Source of the DNA: Pectobacterium araliae
Lineage (GTDB): Bacteria; Pseudomonadota; Gammaproteobacteria; Enterobacterales; Enterobacteriaceae
Length of the DNA stretch: 64,000 nucleotides
Assembly: GCF_037076465.1 (NCBI RefSeq)
Contig: NZ_AP028908.1
Span: 4,154,001-4,218,000 of the forward strand
Direction: 5' to 3'
The position numbers and the translations under genes were made by a program. The notes under the pieces are model-generated. The model made no database searches. It was not told where the DNA came from and saw only the letters and a program-made list of their open reading frames with translations. Shown in pieces: positions 40,575 through 54,279 of this stretch. Numbering within the stretch: the first letter of the stretch is position 1; each line of letters begins with the position of its first letter.

Positions 40575-41342
40575 ATGAAAAAAATACGTTTTGCTTTACT
40601 GACCAGCGCCCTGCTTGCTACCAGCGTATTCGCTCATGCAGATGACCTTAGCACCATCAAGTCCGCAGGGGTTATCAAGATCGGCACAGAAGGCACCTAC
40701 GCGCCTTACACTTATCATGATAAATCAGGCCAACTGGTTGGCTTCGATGTGGATATTGGCCGTGCAGTGGCAGAAAAGCTTGGCGTGAAAGCCCAGTTCA
40801 TTGAAGGACGTTGGGACGGTTTAATCGCCGGTATTGATGCCAAACGCTATGATGCAGTCATCAATCAGGTTGGCGTAACCAAAGAGCGTCAGGCTAAGTA
40901 TGATTTTTCCAAGCCTTACATTGATTCCAAAGCGGTGCTGGTTGTCCGCGGCGATAACACCACTATCAAAGATTTCAGCGATCTGAAAGGCAAAAAATCC
41001 GCCCAGAGCCTGACCAGTAATTACTCTAAGCAAGCCACCAGCTACGGTGCGGAAATTGTACCAACGGACGGCTTTAACCAGTCTCTGGATCTGGTTCTCA
41101 GCGGTCGTGCCGATGCCACGTTGAACGATAACCTATCCTTCCTGGATTTCAAAAAGCAGAAGCCGGATGCCAACGTGAAGATTGCGGTAACCTCAAAGGA
41201 CGGCGAACCTTCCGCGATTCTGGTACGTAAAAATCAGGCGCCTCTGGTGGAAGCATTGAATAAAGCGCTGGATGAAATCAAAGCAGACGGCACCTATAAA
41301 ACGATATCTGTGCGATACTTCGGGGAAGATATTTCTCAATAA
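40575..41342 (+). CDS. Cystine/polar amino acid ABC transporter binding protein
   Basis: The 255-residue protein has a signal peptide (residues 1-22, ending FAHA) and a family 3 periplasmic solute-binding fold: IKIGTEGTYAPYTYHD, VGFDVDIGRAVAEKLGV, and DAVINQVGVTKERQAKYDFSKPY. It is similar to the cystine-binding TcyJ (FliY) but not clearly the same protein. A cognate permease follows after a 119-base gap that contains a long-range stem. There is no adjacent ATPase gene. Confidence 0.85.
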   Translation: MKKIRFALLTSALLATSVFAHADDLSTIKSAGVIKIGTEGTYAPYTYHDKSGQLVGFDVDIGRAVAEKLGVKAQFIEGRWDGLIAGIDAKRYDAVINQVGVTKERQAKYDFSKPYIDSKAVLVVRGDNTTIKDFSDLKGKKSAQSLTSNYSKQATSYGAEIVPTDGFNQSLDLVLSGRADATLNDNLSFLDFKKQKPDANVKIAVTSKDGEPSAILVRKNQAPLVEALNKALDEIKADGTYKTISVRYFGEDISQ

Positions 41343-41355
41343 TCGCACGGTTACC

Positions 41356-41426
41356 AGAGCGCGTTGTTATAAAAATGATGGTTATCAACATGATAATTAT
41401 CAAAATAACGGGTATCAACGCGCTCT
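41356..41426 (+). other. Long-range stem in the intercistronic gap
   Basis: AGAGCGCGTTG (41356-41366) and CAACGCGCTCT (41416-41426) are perfect 11-base complements separated by 49 AT-rich bases that repeat GGTTATCAAC and GGTATCAAC motifs. In mRNA this would close a large hairpin between binding-protein and permease genes, which could stabilise the upstream message and lower permease output. Confidence 0.6.
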
Positions 41427-41461
41427 GTAATTAGAGCATATCTTTATCGGAGCTCGTTTTC

Positions 41462-42127
41462 ATGCCGCCTTGGCTACAACTCATGGCAGACTCCTTCTGG
41501 AGCCTGCTGTCTGCGGGACTGAAATTTACCGTCCCTCTGGCTATTTTGTCTTTCATCTTTGGCTTAGCTCTCGGCATTATCATCGCGCTGGTTCGCCTCT
41601 ATGGTCCAAAGCCGCTGAAATGGGTGGGTGATTTCTACGTTTGGGTCATCCGTGGAACGCCATTATTGGTACAACTTTTCCTAATTTTTTATGGACTGCC
41701 CAGCGCAGGTATCACTCTGGATGCCTTTCCGGCTGCGCTTATTGGTTTCACCATCAGCGTGGGCGCCTATAGCTCGGAGATCGTCCGTGGGGCAATATTG
41801 TCTGTCCCGAAAGGCCAATGGAATGCCGCCTATTCTCTCGGCATGAATGGAAGGCAAGCGATTCGTTGGGTCATCTTCCCGCAATCCGTTTTCGTTTCGC
41901 TGCCGCCGCTCTCCAATACGTTTATCTCCTTAATCAAGGATACGTCGCTGGCCGCCGTCATCACCGTACCAGAAATGTTTTTATCCGCTCAGCGCATTGT
42001 TTCGGTTACCTATGAGCCTCTGATTCTGTATGTCGAAGCGGCGCTGATTTATCTGATGTTCAGCACGGTACTAAGCCAGTTACAGGTTAAGCTCGAAAAA
42101 TATTATCAGCGCCACATCACACAGTAA
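41462..42127 (+). CDS. Polar amino acid ABC transporter permease
   Basis: The 221-residue inner-membrane protein has about five membrane segments and the ABC-permease EAA-loop (GQWNAAYSLGMNGRQAIRWVIFPQ). RGTPLLVQLFLIFYGLPSAGI is typical of the cystine/polar amino acid group (TcyL-like). It probably works with the binding protein upstream. The ATPase must be supplied from elsewhere; the nearest is aapP 3.7 kb downstream, though no link is shown. Confidence 0.85.
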   Translation: MPPWLQLMADSFWSLLSAGLKFTVPLAILSFIFGLALGIIIALVRLYGPKPLKWVGDFYVWVIRGTPLLVQLFLIFYGLPSAGITLDAFPAALIGFTISVGAYSSEIVRGAILSVPKGQWNAAYSLGMNGRQAIRWVIFPQSVFVSLPPLSNTFISLIKDTSLAAVITVPEMFLSAQRIVSVTYEPLILYVEAALIYLMFSTVLSQLQVKLEKYYQRHITQ

Positions 42128-42136
42128 CGCTTCCTG

Positions 42137-42166
42137 CATCAGCCCACGCAATTCGCGGGGCTGATG
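42137..42166 (+). terminator. Hairpin after the permease gene
   Basis: CATCAGCCC and GGGCTGATG pair perfectly and are extended inside by CGC/GCG across a bulge. It follows the permease stop by ten bases but lacks a T-run, so it may be a weak terminator or RNA stabiliser. Confidence 0.55.
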
Positions 42167-42260
42167 ACGCTACCACGCTCCTCATTTCTCCCTGCCTAAC
42201 AGCTAACCCACACCTGAAAATATGCGTACAGACTGAAGATGTCCCACTCTCGATTCTGAC

Positions 42261-42398
42261 GCACCAAAAAAGGGCGCGCTGGCCTCTTTGCATTTGTCAC
42301 GGTGCGAGAATACCTATTTAGAATTACCCACTTAGATCAATAACTCTTTCCTTTCGCCTTAATTATCAAACAAATAGAAAATTGGCATTTTATTTGCT
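42261..42398 (+). promoter_or_regulatory. Sigma-54 promoter of the aap operon
   Basis: TTGGCATTTTATTTGCT (42382-42398) fits the sigma-54 consensus YTGGCACGNNNNTTGCW, with the invariant GG and GC exactly 12 bases apart. About 110 bases upstream, GCACCAAAAAAGGGCGC (from 42271) has a good NtrC half site GCACCA, and TGCATTTGTCACGGTGC follows near 42296. Transcription would start about 42409, 84 bases before aapJ. The arrangement points to nitrogen control by NtrC; the activator assignment is inferred. Confidence 0.7.
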
Positions 42399-42492
42399 TC
42401 GCTCTGCTCACGTCGGCATCCCGACAGACAAGTAGGGTGCACCTTATTGTGTACTTCAAAAACAGCAAATAACTCTAGACGCTAGGATGATT

Positions 42493-43518
42493 ATGAAAAG
42501 AATAGTGATTTCTACTCTGGTTGCTGGCGCGTCACTCTTTGCCGCCATCAACCAAGCCCACGCGGGTGCAACGCTGGACGCCATTCAGAAGAAAGGGTTT
42601 GTACAATGTGGAATCAGCGATGGCTTGCCCGGCTTTTCCTATGCGGATGCCAGTGGCAAATACTCTGGTATTGATGTTGACGTGTGTCGCGGCCTAGCTG
42701 CCGCCGTATTCGGTGATGCCAATAAAGTCAAATACACGCCGCTGACGGCGAAAGAGCGCTTCACTGCGCTACAATCCGGCGAAGTTGACGTGCTGTCACG
42801 CAACACCACCTGGACGTCTTCCCGCGACGGCGGCATGGGCATGCTATTTACCGGTGTCACCTACTACGACGGCATTGGCTTCCTGACCCACAACAAAGCA
42901 GGCTTAACCAGCGCCAAAGAGCTGGATGGTGCAACCGTCTGTATTCAGGCCGGAACCGATACTGAGCTGAATGTCGCCGACTATTTCAAAACACATAAAA
43001 TGCAGTACACCCCCGTCACGTTCGACCGCTCCGACGAAAGCGCTAAAGCGCTGGAATCTGGCCGCTGCGATACGCTGGCATCAGACCAGTCACAGCTGTA
43101 CGCACTGCGTATCAAGCTGAGCAAACCTGCTGAATTCATCGTTCTGCCAGAAGTGATTTCCAAAGAGCCACTGGGCCCGGTGGTACGCCGTGGTGATGAA
43201 GAGTGGTTCTCGATCGTCCGCTGGACGCTGTTCGCCATGCTGAATGCGGAAGAGATGGGCGTGACCTCGAAAAACGTCGACCAACTGGCAGAAAAACCTA
43301 CCACGCCAGATATGTCTCACCTGCTGGGTCATGAAGGCAGCTACGGTAAAGATCTCAAATTACCGAACGATTGGGCATTCAAAATCATCAAGCAGGTCGG
43401 CAACTACGGCGAAGTCTTTGAACGTAATGTCGGCATGGGCAGCGAGCTGAAAATTAAACGCGGCCTGAACGAACTGTGGAGCAAAGGCGGGATTCAGTAC
43501 GCGCCAGCGGTACGTTAA
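42493..43518 (+). CDS. aapJ: General L-amino acid ABC transporter binding protein AapJ
   Basis: The first gene of the aapJQMP (yhdWXYZ) operon codes for a periplasmic binding protein of 341 residues. The signal peptide covers residues about 1-24 (ending HAGA). The mature part has GISDGLPGFSYADASGKYSGIDVDVCRGLAAAVFGD and VLSRNTTWTSSRDGG, typical of AapJ. The second of two near ATGs (42493) is chosen because AGGA sits five bases upstream. Expected substrates are a broad range of L-amino acids. No sign of damage. Confidence 0.9.
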   Translation: MKRIVISTLVAGASLFAAINQAHAGATLDAIQKKGFVQCGISDGLPGFSYADASGKYSGIDVDVCRGLAAAVFGDANKVKYTPLTAKERFTALQSGEVDVLSRNTTWTSSRDGGMGMLFTGVTYYDGIGFLTHNKAGLTSAKELDGATVCIQAGTDTELNVADYFKTHKMQYTPVTFDRSDESAKALESGRCDTLASDQSQLYALRIKLSKPAEFIVLPEVISKEPLGPVVRRGDEEWFSIVRWTLFAMLNAEEMGVTSKNVDQLAEKPTTPDMSHLLGHEGSYGKDLKLPNDWAFKIIKQVGNYGEVFERNVGMGSELKIKRGLNELWSKGGIQYAPAVR

Positions 43519-43583
43519 TTATCAGAACAACTCGGCGCAGTGTATTACTGCGCCCCTCAGTACCCCCGTATCGAGGTTCCAGC

Positions 43584-44762
43584 ATGCTACAACGCTCAAC
43601 CGTAAAAGGTGATTTATCACTGACTAATCCAGCGGTGCGCGCCTGGCTGTATCAAATTGTCGTTGTTATCGCTGTATTGGCTGTCGCAGCCTACTTGTTA
43701 CACAACACCGTGACCAATCTGTCGCAAAGAGGTATCACCTCTGGCTTCGACTTTCTGAATAAAAGCGCCGGCTTTGGCATCGTCCAACACCTGATTGACT
43801 ATCAACAAGGTGACACCTACGCCCGTGTTTTTCTTGTTGGGCTATTCAACACGCTGCTGGTTTCAGCATTGTGCATCGTGTTTGCTTCAATTCTCGGCTT
43901 TACCGTTGGCCTTGCCCGGCTGTCCGATAACTGGTTATTACGGAAAATATCTAATATTTACATCGAGATATTCCGTAATATTCCGCCGTTATTGCAGATC
44001 TTCTTCTGGTACTTTGCCGTATTACGCAACTTGCCAGGCCCACGCCAGTCAATCAGCGCGTTTGATATCGCCTTCCTTAGTAATCGAGGCTTTTATCTGC
44101 CCTCCCCAGAAATGGGGCCGGGCACAGTTGTATTTTTTCTTTCTCTGCTGATCACCGCGATCGTGACATGGGTCGTCTTTCGGCGTAATCAACGCTATCA
44201 CGCCTTAACCGGTCAACCACGCAGAACATGGCCGCTGACGTTAGGCTTATTACTGGTACTGTGCCTATTGAGTCATCTGATTTTCGGCCCCGCTTTTCAC
44301 TGGAATGTGCCGGAATTAAAAGGATTCAACTTCCGTGGCGGTATGGTACTCATCCCTGAGCTGGCGGCATTAACCGTCGCACTGTCGGTCTATACCTCAT
44401 CGTTTATCGCCGAGATCATTCGTTCAGGCATTCAATCGGTTTCCCACGGTCAACACGAAGCCGCGCGTTCTCTCGGTTTACCCAATCCCATTACGTTACG
44501 CAAAGTGATCCTCCCACAGGCGCTGCGCGTCATCATTCCGCCACTGACCAGCCAGTATCTCAACATCGTGAAGAATTCATCATTGGCGGCTGCGATTGGC
44601 TATCCCGATATGGTGTCACTGTTCGCGGGGACTGTGTTGAATCAGACGGGTCAGGCGATCGAGACCATCGCGATTACCATGTCGGTCTACCTCATTATCA
44701 GCCTGCTAATCTCGCTGCTGATGAATCTGTATAACCGCAAAATCGCGTTAGTCGAACGCTAA
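43584..44762 (+). CDS. aapQ: General L-amino acid ABC transporter permease AapQ
   Basis: The 392-residue permease has about eight membrane segments. GFGIVQHLIDYQQGDTYARVF and LRKISNIYIEIFRNIPPLLQ fit YhdX/AapQ, and the EAA loop is GQHEAARSLGLPNPITLRKV. The start MLQRSTVKGD has GAGG upstream and matches the E. coli start; the longer open frame overlaps aapJ and is rejected. Confidence 0.93.
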   Translation: MLQRSTVKGDLSLTNPAVRAWLYQIVVVIAVLAVAAYLLHNTVTNLSQRGITSGFDFLNKSAGFGIVQHLIDYQQGDTYARVFLVGLFNTLLVSALCIVFASILGFTVGLARLSDNWLLRKISNIYIEIFRNIPPLLQIFFWYFAVLRNLPGPRQSISAFDIAFLSNRGFYLPSPEMGPGTVVFFLSLLITAIVTWVVFRRNQRYHALTGQPRRTWPLTLGLLLVLCLLSHLIFGPAFHWNVPELKGFNFRGGMVLIPELAALTVALSVYTSSFIAEIIRSGIQSVSHGQHEAARSLGLPNPITLRKVILPQALRVIIPPLTSQYLNIVKNSSLAAAIGYPDMVSLFAGTVLNQTGQAIETIAITMSVYLIISLLISLLMNLYNRKIALVER

Positions 44763-44771
44763 GAGGACATT

Positions 44772-45866
44772 ATGACGATGCACCAGTATACGCAAGGCCG
44801 TCAGTCCCCTCTTTCCAAAGCGATGTTGTGGGCTAGACGTAATCTCTTCTCAAGTATCAGCAATAGCCTGTTAACGCTGTTTTGCCTTTGGTTGCTGTGG
44901 GTTGCCATACCACCGCTGCTCAATTGGGCGATCTTTCAGGCTAACTGGATTGGCACAACCCGTAATGACTGTACGCGTGATGGCGCTTGTTGGGTCTTCA
45001 TTCATGCCAGATTTGGTCATTTCATGTATGGGCTGTATCCGGCAGAGGAAGTCTGGCGTATCAATTTTGCACTCGCCATCGGGCTACTCAGCATTCTGCC
45101 GATGTTCCTGAAAACCATTCCTTATCGCGGACGTTATATCGCCGTCTGGACGGTCGCTTATCCACTCATTGCTTGGTGGTTGCTCTACGGTGGTTTTGGT
45201 GGGCTCAGTCGAGTGGAAACGTATCAATGGGGCGGGTTAACGTTGACGTTGATCATCGCCGCTGTAGGTATCGCTGGCGCGTTACCGCTTGGCATCTTAC
45301 TCGCATTAGGCCGCCGTTCTACGCTACCGATTGTCCGTATGCTTTCCGTCGTGTTCATCGAATTCTGGCGTGGCGTACCACTCATCACCGTGCTTTTTAT
45401 GTCATCCGTGATGCTACCGCTGTTTTTAACGGAAGGCACCACGATCGATAAACTGCTGAGGGCATTAGTCGGCGTTATTTTATTCCAGTCCGCTTATGTC
45501 GCTGAGGTGGTTCGCGGTGGCTTGCAGGCACTGCCGAAAGGACAGTATGAAGCCGCTGAATCCCTGGGCTTAGGCTATTGGCGCATGCAGGGGCTAGTCA
45601 TTCTTCCTCAAGCGCTGAAAATGGTGATTCCGGGTTTGGTGAATACGATCATTTCTCTTTTTAAAGACACGAGTCTGGTCATCATCATCGGCCTTTTCGA
45701 TCTCTTCAGCAGTATTCAGCAGGCAACCGTCGACCCTACCTGGCTGGGTATGTCGACAGAAGGCTATGTTTTTGCCGCTATGGTCTATTGGGTTTTCTGT
45801 TTCAGCATGTCGCGTTATAGCCAACATCTTGAAAATCGTTTTAACACCGGACACAAGTCACACTGA
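44772..45866 (+). CDS. aapM: General L-amino acid ABC transporter permease AapM
   Basis: The second permease of the transporter, 364 residues, has an N-terminal segment ([20 protein letters not shown]), a periplasmic loop with paired cysteines ([12 protein letters not shown]), and the EAA loop [16 protein letters not shown]. It pairs with AapQ to form the channel and is encoded nine bases after it. Confidence 0.93.
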   Translation: MTMHQYTQGRQSPLSKAMLWARRNLFSSISNSLLTLFCLWLLWVAIPPLLNWAIFQANWIGTTRNDCTRDGACWVFIHARFGHFMYGLYPAEEVWRINFALAIGLLSILPMFLKTIPYRGRYIAVWTVAYPLIAWWLLYGGFGGLSRVETYQWGGLTLTLIIAAVGIAGALPLGILLALGRRSTLPIVRMLSVVFIEFWRGVPLITVLFMSSVMLPLFLTEGTTIDKLLRALVGVILFQSAYVAEVVRGGLQALPKGQYEAAESLGLGYWRMQGLVILPQALKMVIPGLVNTIISLFKDTSLVIIIGLFDLFSSIQQATVDPTWLGMSTEGYVFAAMVYWVFCFSMSRYSQHLENRFNTGHKSH

Positions 45867-45874
45867 GGCCATCC

Positions 45875-46636
45875 ATGAATCAGACTGCATTCACTCAATC
45901 AACCGATCACATGATTACCTTAGAAAATGTGAGTAAGTGGTACGGGCAATTTCATGTGCTTAAAGACATCAATCTGCAGGTCAGGCAAGGGGAACGGATT
46001 GTGCTGTGCGGCCCTTCCGGGTCGGGGAAATCGACCACCATACGCTGCATTAATCATCTTGAAGAACATCAGGCAGGGCGGATTGTCGTTGATGGTATCG
46101 AAGTGAATAATGATTTACGCAACATCGAAAAAATTCGTACTGAAGTTGGCATGGTTTTCCAACACTTCAATCTTTTCCCACACTTAACCGTATTGCAGAA
46201 CTGCACGCTGGCACCATGCTGGGTGCGCCATACACCGAAAAAAGAAGCGGAAGAGTTGGCAATGCACTATCTGGAACGGGTGCGTATTGCCGCACATGCG
46301 CATAAATTTCCGGGGCAGTTGTCTGGAGGCCAACAACAACGCGTGGCCATCGCGCGTTCGCTGTGCATGAAGCCCAAGATTATGCTGTTCGACGAACCGA
46401 CGTCCGCCCTGGACCCTGAGATGGTGAAAGAAGTGTTAGATACTATGCTGGGGCTGGCTCAGGATGGGATGACGATGCTGTGCGTAACGCATGAGATGGG
46501 GTTCGCGAGAACTGTCGCTGACCGGGTGATCTTTATGGATCAGGGGGAGATTGTAGAACAAGCGCCACCGGATATTTTCTTCTCCAGCCCTCGTTCAGAA
46601 CGCACGCAGGCATTTCTTTCACAAATACTGCACTAA
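45875..46636 (+). CDS. aapP: General L-amino acid ABC transporter ATPase AapP
   Basis: The 253-residue ATPase has Walker A (GPSGSGKST), the Q-loop at VFQHFN, the signature LSGGQQQRV, Walker B ([12 protein letters not shown]) and the switch histidine in CVTHEMGF. It completes the aapJQMP operon, eight bases after aapM, and may also serve the orphan binding-protein/permease pair upstream (unproven). A terminator-like hairpin follows, and the next genes are the rRNAs on the opposite strand. Confidence 0.94.
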   Translation: MNQTAFTQSTDHMITLENVSKWYGQFHVLKDINLQVRQGERIVLCGPSGSGKSTTIRCINHLEEHQAGRIVVDGIEVNNDLRNIEKIRTEVGMVFQHFNLFPHLTVLQNCTLAPCWVRHTPKKEAEELAMHYLERVRIAAHAHKFPGQLSGGQQQRVAIARSLCMKPKIMLFDEPTSALDPEMVKEVLDTMLGLAQDGMTMLCVTHEMGFARTVADRVIFMDQGEIVEQAPPDIFFSSPRSERTQAFLSQILH

Positions 46637-46646
46637 TCCAAAGTAG

Positions 46647-46672
46647 CCTGCCTGCATGCTTAGGCGGGTTTT
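46647..46672 (+). terminator. Terminator of the aap operon
   Basis: CCTGCCT and AGGCGGG pair (one wobble) around an eight-base loop and are followed by TTTT, ten bases after the aapP stop. The remaining bases up to the rRNA terminator contain no clear feature. Confidence 0.65.
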
Positions 46673-46879
46673 CCCCAACATCACCATGATGAGGGATCTC
46701 GCAGCTCGCGTTATCACATAACTAACGCGAACTGAATAAAGCAGGAAGGTTTCTGCATCCTAAAAAACATCCTCATCTTCCATAACTGTCAGGTTATCTG
46801 CCGGATACGCCGCAATAAATGCACAGCGAGCAAATATATTGGGTACGAATCGCCCATCTCTCAACGCAACGCATAGCAA

Positions 46880-46907
46880 AAAGCCCCTGTCTTTCGACAG
46901 GGGCTTT
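46880..46907 (-). terminator. rRNA operon terminator
   Basis: On the minus strand AAAGCCCCTGTC pairs with GACAGGGGCTTT around a four-base loop, followed by T residues, shortly after the 5S 3' end. It is a canonical rRNA operon terminator. Confidence 0.93.
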
Positions 46908-46918
46908 CCACGTGTTTG

Positions 46919-47038
46919 ATGCCTGGCAGTTCCCTACTCTCACATGGGGAGACCCCACACTACCATCGGCGCTACGGCGTTTCACTGCTGAGTTCGGCAT
47001 GGGGTCAGGTGGGACCACCGCGCTATCGCCGCCAGGCA
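46919..47038 (-). rRNA. rrf: 5S ribosomal RNA
   Basis: The reverse complement begins TGCCTGGCGGC and ends ACTGCCAGGCAT, 120 bases, matching enterobacterial 5S rRNA nearly base for base. It is the last gene of the operon, with a single 5S copy and no following tRNA, unlike the double 5S of E. coli rrnD. Confidence 0.97.
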
Positions 47039-47169
47039 AATTCTGTTTCATTCCAACCGTTATGCTTCGCTCTCGCTCTCGCACAACCATCAGAACCAAT
47101 CCTAAAACAAGCTAAATATCAAAACATGTCTCTATGAGTCATCATCACTCAAAACACCTTCGGTGTTGT

Positions 47170-50077
<2,908 letters not shown>

Positions 50078-50226
50078 TCACAACCCGAAGGTGTCTTTGA
50101 GTAATCAAAGTCACGTATCGCGCTGCGATTATTTGAGAGACTCATTGACAGACTGATTCACCATTGACACCCGCAGGTATCAATGTTCATTCAGCTGTCA
50201 TGTTTCAATTTTCAGCTTGTTCCAGA

Positions 50227-50240
50227 TTGTTAAAGAGCAA
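50227..50240 (-). promoter_or_regulatory. boxA antitermination site in the 16S-23S spacer
   Basis: On the minus strand TGCTCTTTAACAAT is a perfect boxA element in the spacer before 23S, used for antitermination by Nus factors. The same sequence recurs in the 16S leader. Confidence 0.85.
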
Positions 50241-50310
50241 TATCGTAAACATGACTCCGAAGAATCATCTTTAAGATATTCATGATAATGTCTTTCACTC
50301 ATTATCGGAT

Positions 50311-50386
50311 TGGCGTCCCCAAGGGGATTCGAACCCCTGTTACAGCCGTGAAAGGGCAGTGTCCTAGGCCTCTAGACGATGGGGAC
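50311..50386 (-). tRNA. gltT: tRNA-Glu (anticodon TTC)
   Basis: The reverse complement is a complete tRNA beginning GTCCCCATCGTCTAGAGGCC and ending in encoded CCA, with acceptor stem GTCCCC/GGGGAC, and reads TTC at the anticodon (50350-50352). It is the sole spacer tRNA, as in E. coli rrnB, rrnC, rrnE and rrnG. The gene suffix is assigned by analogy. Confidence 0.97.
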
Positions 50387-50526
50387 ACGAAAAATCCGTA
50401 CCGGATCATAAACCCGGCACTCTCGCGTCAGCATGAGTTTACACTCATCGCATCAACAGGTGCGCTTGCTCAGTATTTTCATCAGACAATCTGTGTGAGC
50501 ACTTCACTCAACGCACATCTTTTTGG

Positions 50527-52068
<1,542 letters not shown>

Positions 52069-52217
52069 AAGATTTGTTTGATTTGCTGAACTCGTCAGCG
52101 ATGCTCAAAGAATTAAAACTGTTTATTCGTAATGAATTTCACTGTTGTTCACTCTTCAAGACTTTTTATATCGTTAAGATACGGTCTTGTGAGTGCCCAC
52201 ACAGATTGTCTGATTAT

Positions 52218-52231
52218 ATTGTTAAAGAGCA
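52218..52231 (-). promoter_or_regulatory. boxA antitermination site in the 16S leader
   Basis: TGCTCTTTAACAAT on the minus strand, about 150 bases before the 16S 5' end, is a perfect boxA match and identical to the spacer copy. Confidence 0.85.
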
Positions 52232-52267
52232 GTGCGTTGCAGCCTTAACCGCTTCGCGAGGTGGCGT

Positions 52268-52295
52268 ATATTACGCTTTTCACCTTCAGAGTCAA
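52268..52295 (-). promoter_or_regulatory. rRNA promoter P2
   Basis: On the minus strand TTGACT and TAATAT are spaced 16 bases, followed by the GC-rich ACGCCACC discriminator, typical of rrn P2. Confidence 0.85.
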
Positions 52296-52368
52296 CGTTT
52301 ATTTTAAAGCGCTTTCTCTTTCTTTATCGACCCGGTTGTGAGTCACAGCGCCGTGTCGATGGAGGCGC

Positions 52369-52396
52369 ATTATAGGGACTTCTCAACCTGCCGCAA
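52369..52396 (-). promoter_or_regulatory. rRNA promoter P1
   Basis: On the minus strand TTGCGG and TATAAT are 16 bases apart, then GCGCCTCC, the GC-rich discriminator typical of growth-rate-controlled rrn P1. The region behind it is AT-rich, and upstream Fis sites would be expected there. The gap between 16S and purH (604 bases) holds both rRNA promoters, the leader and the purH control region. Confidence 0.88.
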
Positions 52397-52513
52397 TAGG
52401 TATTTTAAGGAAAAATGACCGTTTGCTGCATTCCACAGCAAAAGCCCACCTTATACCTACTTTTACACAAACTTATCCACAGAAAGCATTCAACTCAAAA
52501 ATTGACGAGCATC

Positions 52514-52529
52514 ACGCAAACGTTTTCGC
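52514..52529 (+). promoter_or_regulatory. PurR operator of purHD
   Basis: ACGCAAACGTTTTCGC agrees with the PurR consensus ACGCAAACGTTTGCGT at 14 of 16 positions. It lies 144 bases before purH, and TACAAT (52530-52535), a likely -10 box, directly adjoins it, so bound PurR with hypoxanthine or guanine would block transcription. Confidence 0.85.
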
Positions 52530-52672
52530 TACAATTCACCGCGTTCAAAATCGTCGCGTTTTGGCGAACGCTAACTGAATATTTCTCTTTATTCCGCAAT
52601 CATTGCTCTAACAAAGACGATATTCACATACCGTTCTTTACTGACTACCCAAATCCAGGGGATAACATCATC

Positions 52673-54262
52673 ATGCAACAACGTCGTCCAATTCGCCGCG
52701 CTCTGCTCAGCGTTTCTGACAAAGCAGGTATTGTCGAATTTGCTCAAGCTCTGTCCCAACGTGGCGTCGAGCTCCTTTCTACTGGTGGAACCGCCCGTTT
52801 GCTGGCTGATGCTGGCTTAGCGGTGACAGAAGTCTCCGACTACACGGGTTTCCCGGAAATGATGGATGGGCGAGTAAAGACTCTGCACCCGAAAGTGCAT
52901 GGTGGCATTCTGGGACGACGCGATCGGGATGATGCGATCATGGCGCAGCACGACATCAAACCGATTGATATCGTCGTAGTGAATCTGTATCCGTTTGCTC
53001 AGACCGTCGCTCGTGAGAACTGCACATTAGAAGATGCGGTTGAGAATATCGATATCGGCGGCCCGACGATGGTCCGCTCCGCCGCCAAGAACCATAAAGA
53101 TGTGGCTATCGTAGTCAAGAGCAGCGACTACAGTGCCATCATTAATGAAATCGACGCCAACGAAGGTTCACTGACCTACGAAACCCGTTTCGATTTAGCC
53201 ATTAAAGCATTCGAACATACTGCCGCTTACGACAGTATGATTGCCAACTACTTTGGTGCACTGGTTCCGCCTTACCACGGTGATACCGATAAACCATCGG
53301 GTCACTTCCCGCGCACGTTGAACCTGAACTACATCAAAAAGCAGGACATGCGCTACGGCGAGAACAGCCATCAGCAAGCTGCCTTCTATATAGAAGAGAA
53401 TATTCACGAGGCCTCGGTCGCGACTTCTATACAGCGACAAGGCAAGGCGCTGTCTTATAACAACATCGCCGATACTGATGCAGCGCTGGAGTGTGTGAAG
53501 GAATTTGCCGAACCAGCCTGCGTTATTGTTAAACACGCGAATCCGTGTGGCGTGGCGATTGGTGGCTCCATTCTTGATGCCTACGAACGCGCCTATAAAA
53601 CCGATCCAACATCTGCATTCGGCGGCATTATCGCTTTCAACCGCGAGCTGGATGAAGAAACGGCACAGGCCATCATCAGCCGTCAGTTTGTCGAAGTCAT
53701 TATTGCGCCATCTGCCAGTGAAGCAGCTTTGAAGGTTACTGCGGCCAAACAAAACGTCCGTGTCCTGACCAGCGGTAGCTGGCAGCAACGCGTTCCGGCT
53801 CTGGATTTCAAACGCGTCAACGGTGGTTTGCTGGTACAGGACCGCGATCTGGGCATGGTTGATGTATCTCAACTGCGTGTCGTAACCGAGCGCCAGCCGA
53901 GCGAACAGGAATTACGTGATGCCCTTTTCTGCTGGAAAGTCGCTAAGTTCGTTAAATCCAATGCGATTGTGTACGCACGCGACAATATGACCATCGGGAT
54001 AGGTGCTGGCCAGATGAGCCGCGTTTACTCAGCGAAAATCGCCGGGATCAAAGCGAGCGATGAGGGGCTGGAAGTAAAAGGTTCCGCCATGGCATCTGAT
54101 GCGTTCTTCCCATTCCGTGATGGTATTGATGCCGCTGCTACCGTTGGCATTACCTGCGTGATCCAACCGGGCGGGTCTATTCGTGATGATGAAGTCATTG
54201 CCGCCGCCAACGAACACGGCATTGCGATGATCTTTACCGACATGCGCCATTTCCGCCATTAA
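52673..54262 (+). CDS. purH: AICAR transformylase / IMP cyclohydrolase PurH
   Basis: PurH catalyses the last two steps of IMP synthesis. The 529-residue protein has the IMP cyclohydrolase domain (residues about 1-200, with [21 protein letters not shown] and [18 protein letters not shown]) and the transformylase domain (about 200-529, with [11 protein letters not shown]). The start at MQQRRPIRR gives the E. coli length; an upstream start 86 codons earlier is an artefact crossing the operator. It is divergent from the rRNA operon, as beside E. coli rrnE. Confidence 0.97.
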   Translation: MQQRRPIRRALLSVSDKAGIVEFAQALSQRGVELLSTGGTARLLADAGLAVTEVSDYTGFPEMMDGRVKTLHPKVHGGILGRRDRDDAIMAQHDIKPIDIVVVNLYPFAQTVARENCTLEDAVENIDIGGPTMVRSAAKNHKDVAIVVKSSDYSAIINEIDANEGSLTYETRFDLAIKAFEHTAAYDSMIANYFGALVPPYHGDTDKPSGHFPRTLNLNYIKKQDMRYGENSHQQAAFYIEENIHEASVATSIQRQGKALSYNNIADTDAALECVKEFAEPACVIVKHANPCGVAIGGSILDAYERAYKTDPTSAFGGIIAFNRELDEETAQAIISRQFVEVIIAPSASEAALKVTAAKQNVRVLTSGSWQQRVPALDFKRVNGGLLVQDRDLGMVDVSQLRVVTERQPSEQELRDALFCWKVAKFVKSNAIVYARDNMTIGIGAGQMSRVYSAKIAGIKASDEGLEVKGSAMASDAFFPFRDGIDAAATVGITCVIQPGGSIRDDEVIAAANEHGIAMIFTDMRHFRH

Positions 54263-54279
54263 TTCTGGAGCTGACCGAA

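Noticed and set aside
52502..52535. A TTGACG/TACAAT promoter for purH
   Set aside because: The spacing is 22 bases, too long for sigma-70; only the -10 box next to the PurR site is kept.
52415..52672. An 86-codon N-terminal extension of purH
   Set aside because: It crosses the PurR operator and purH promoter, and the start at 52673 gives exactly the E. coli PurH length.
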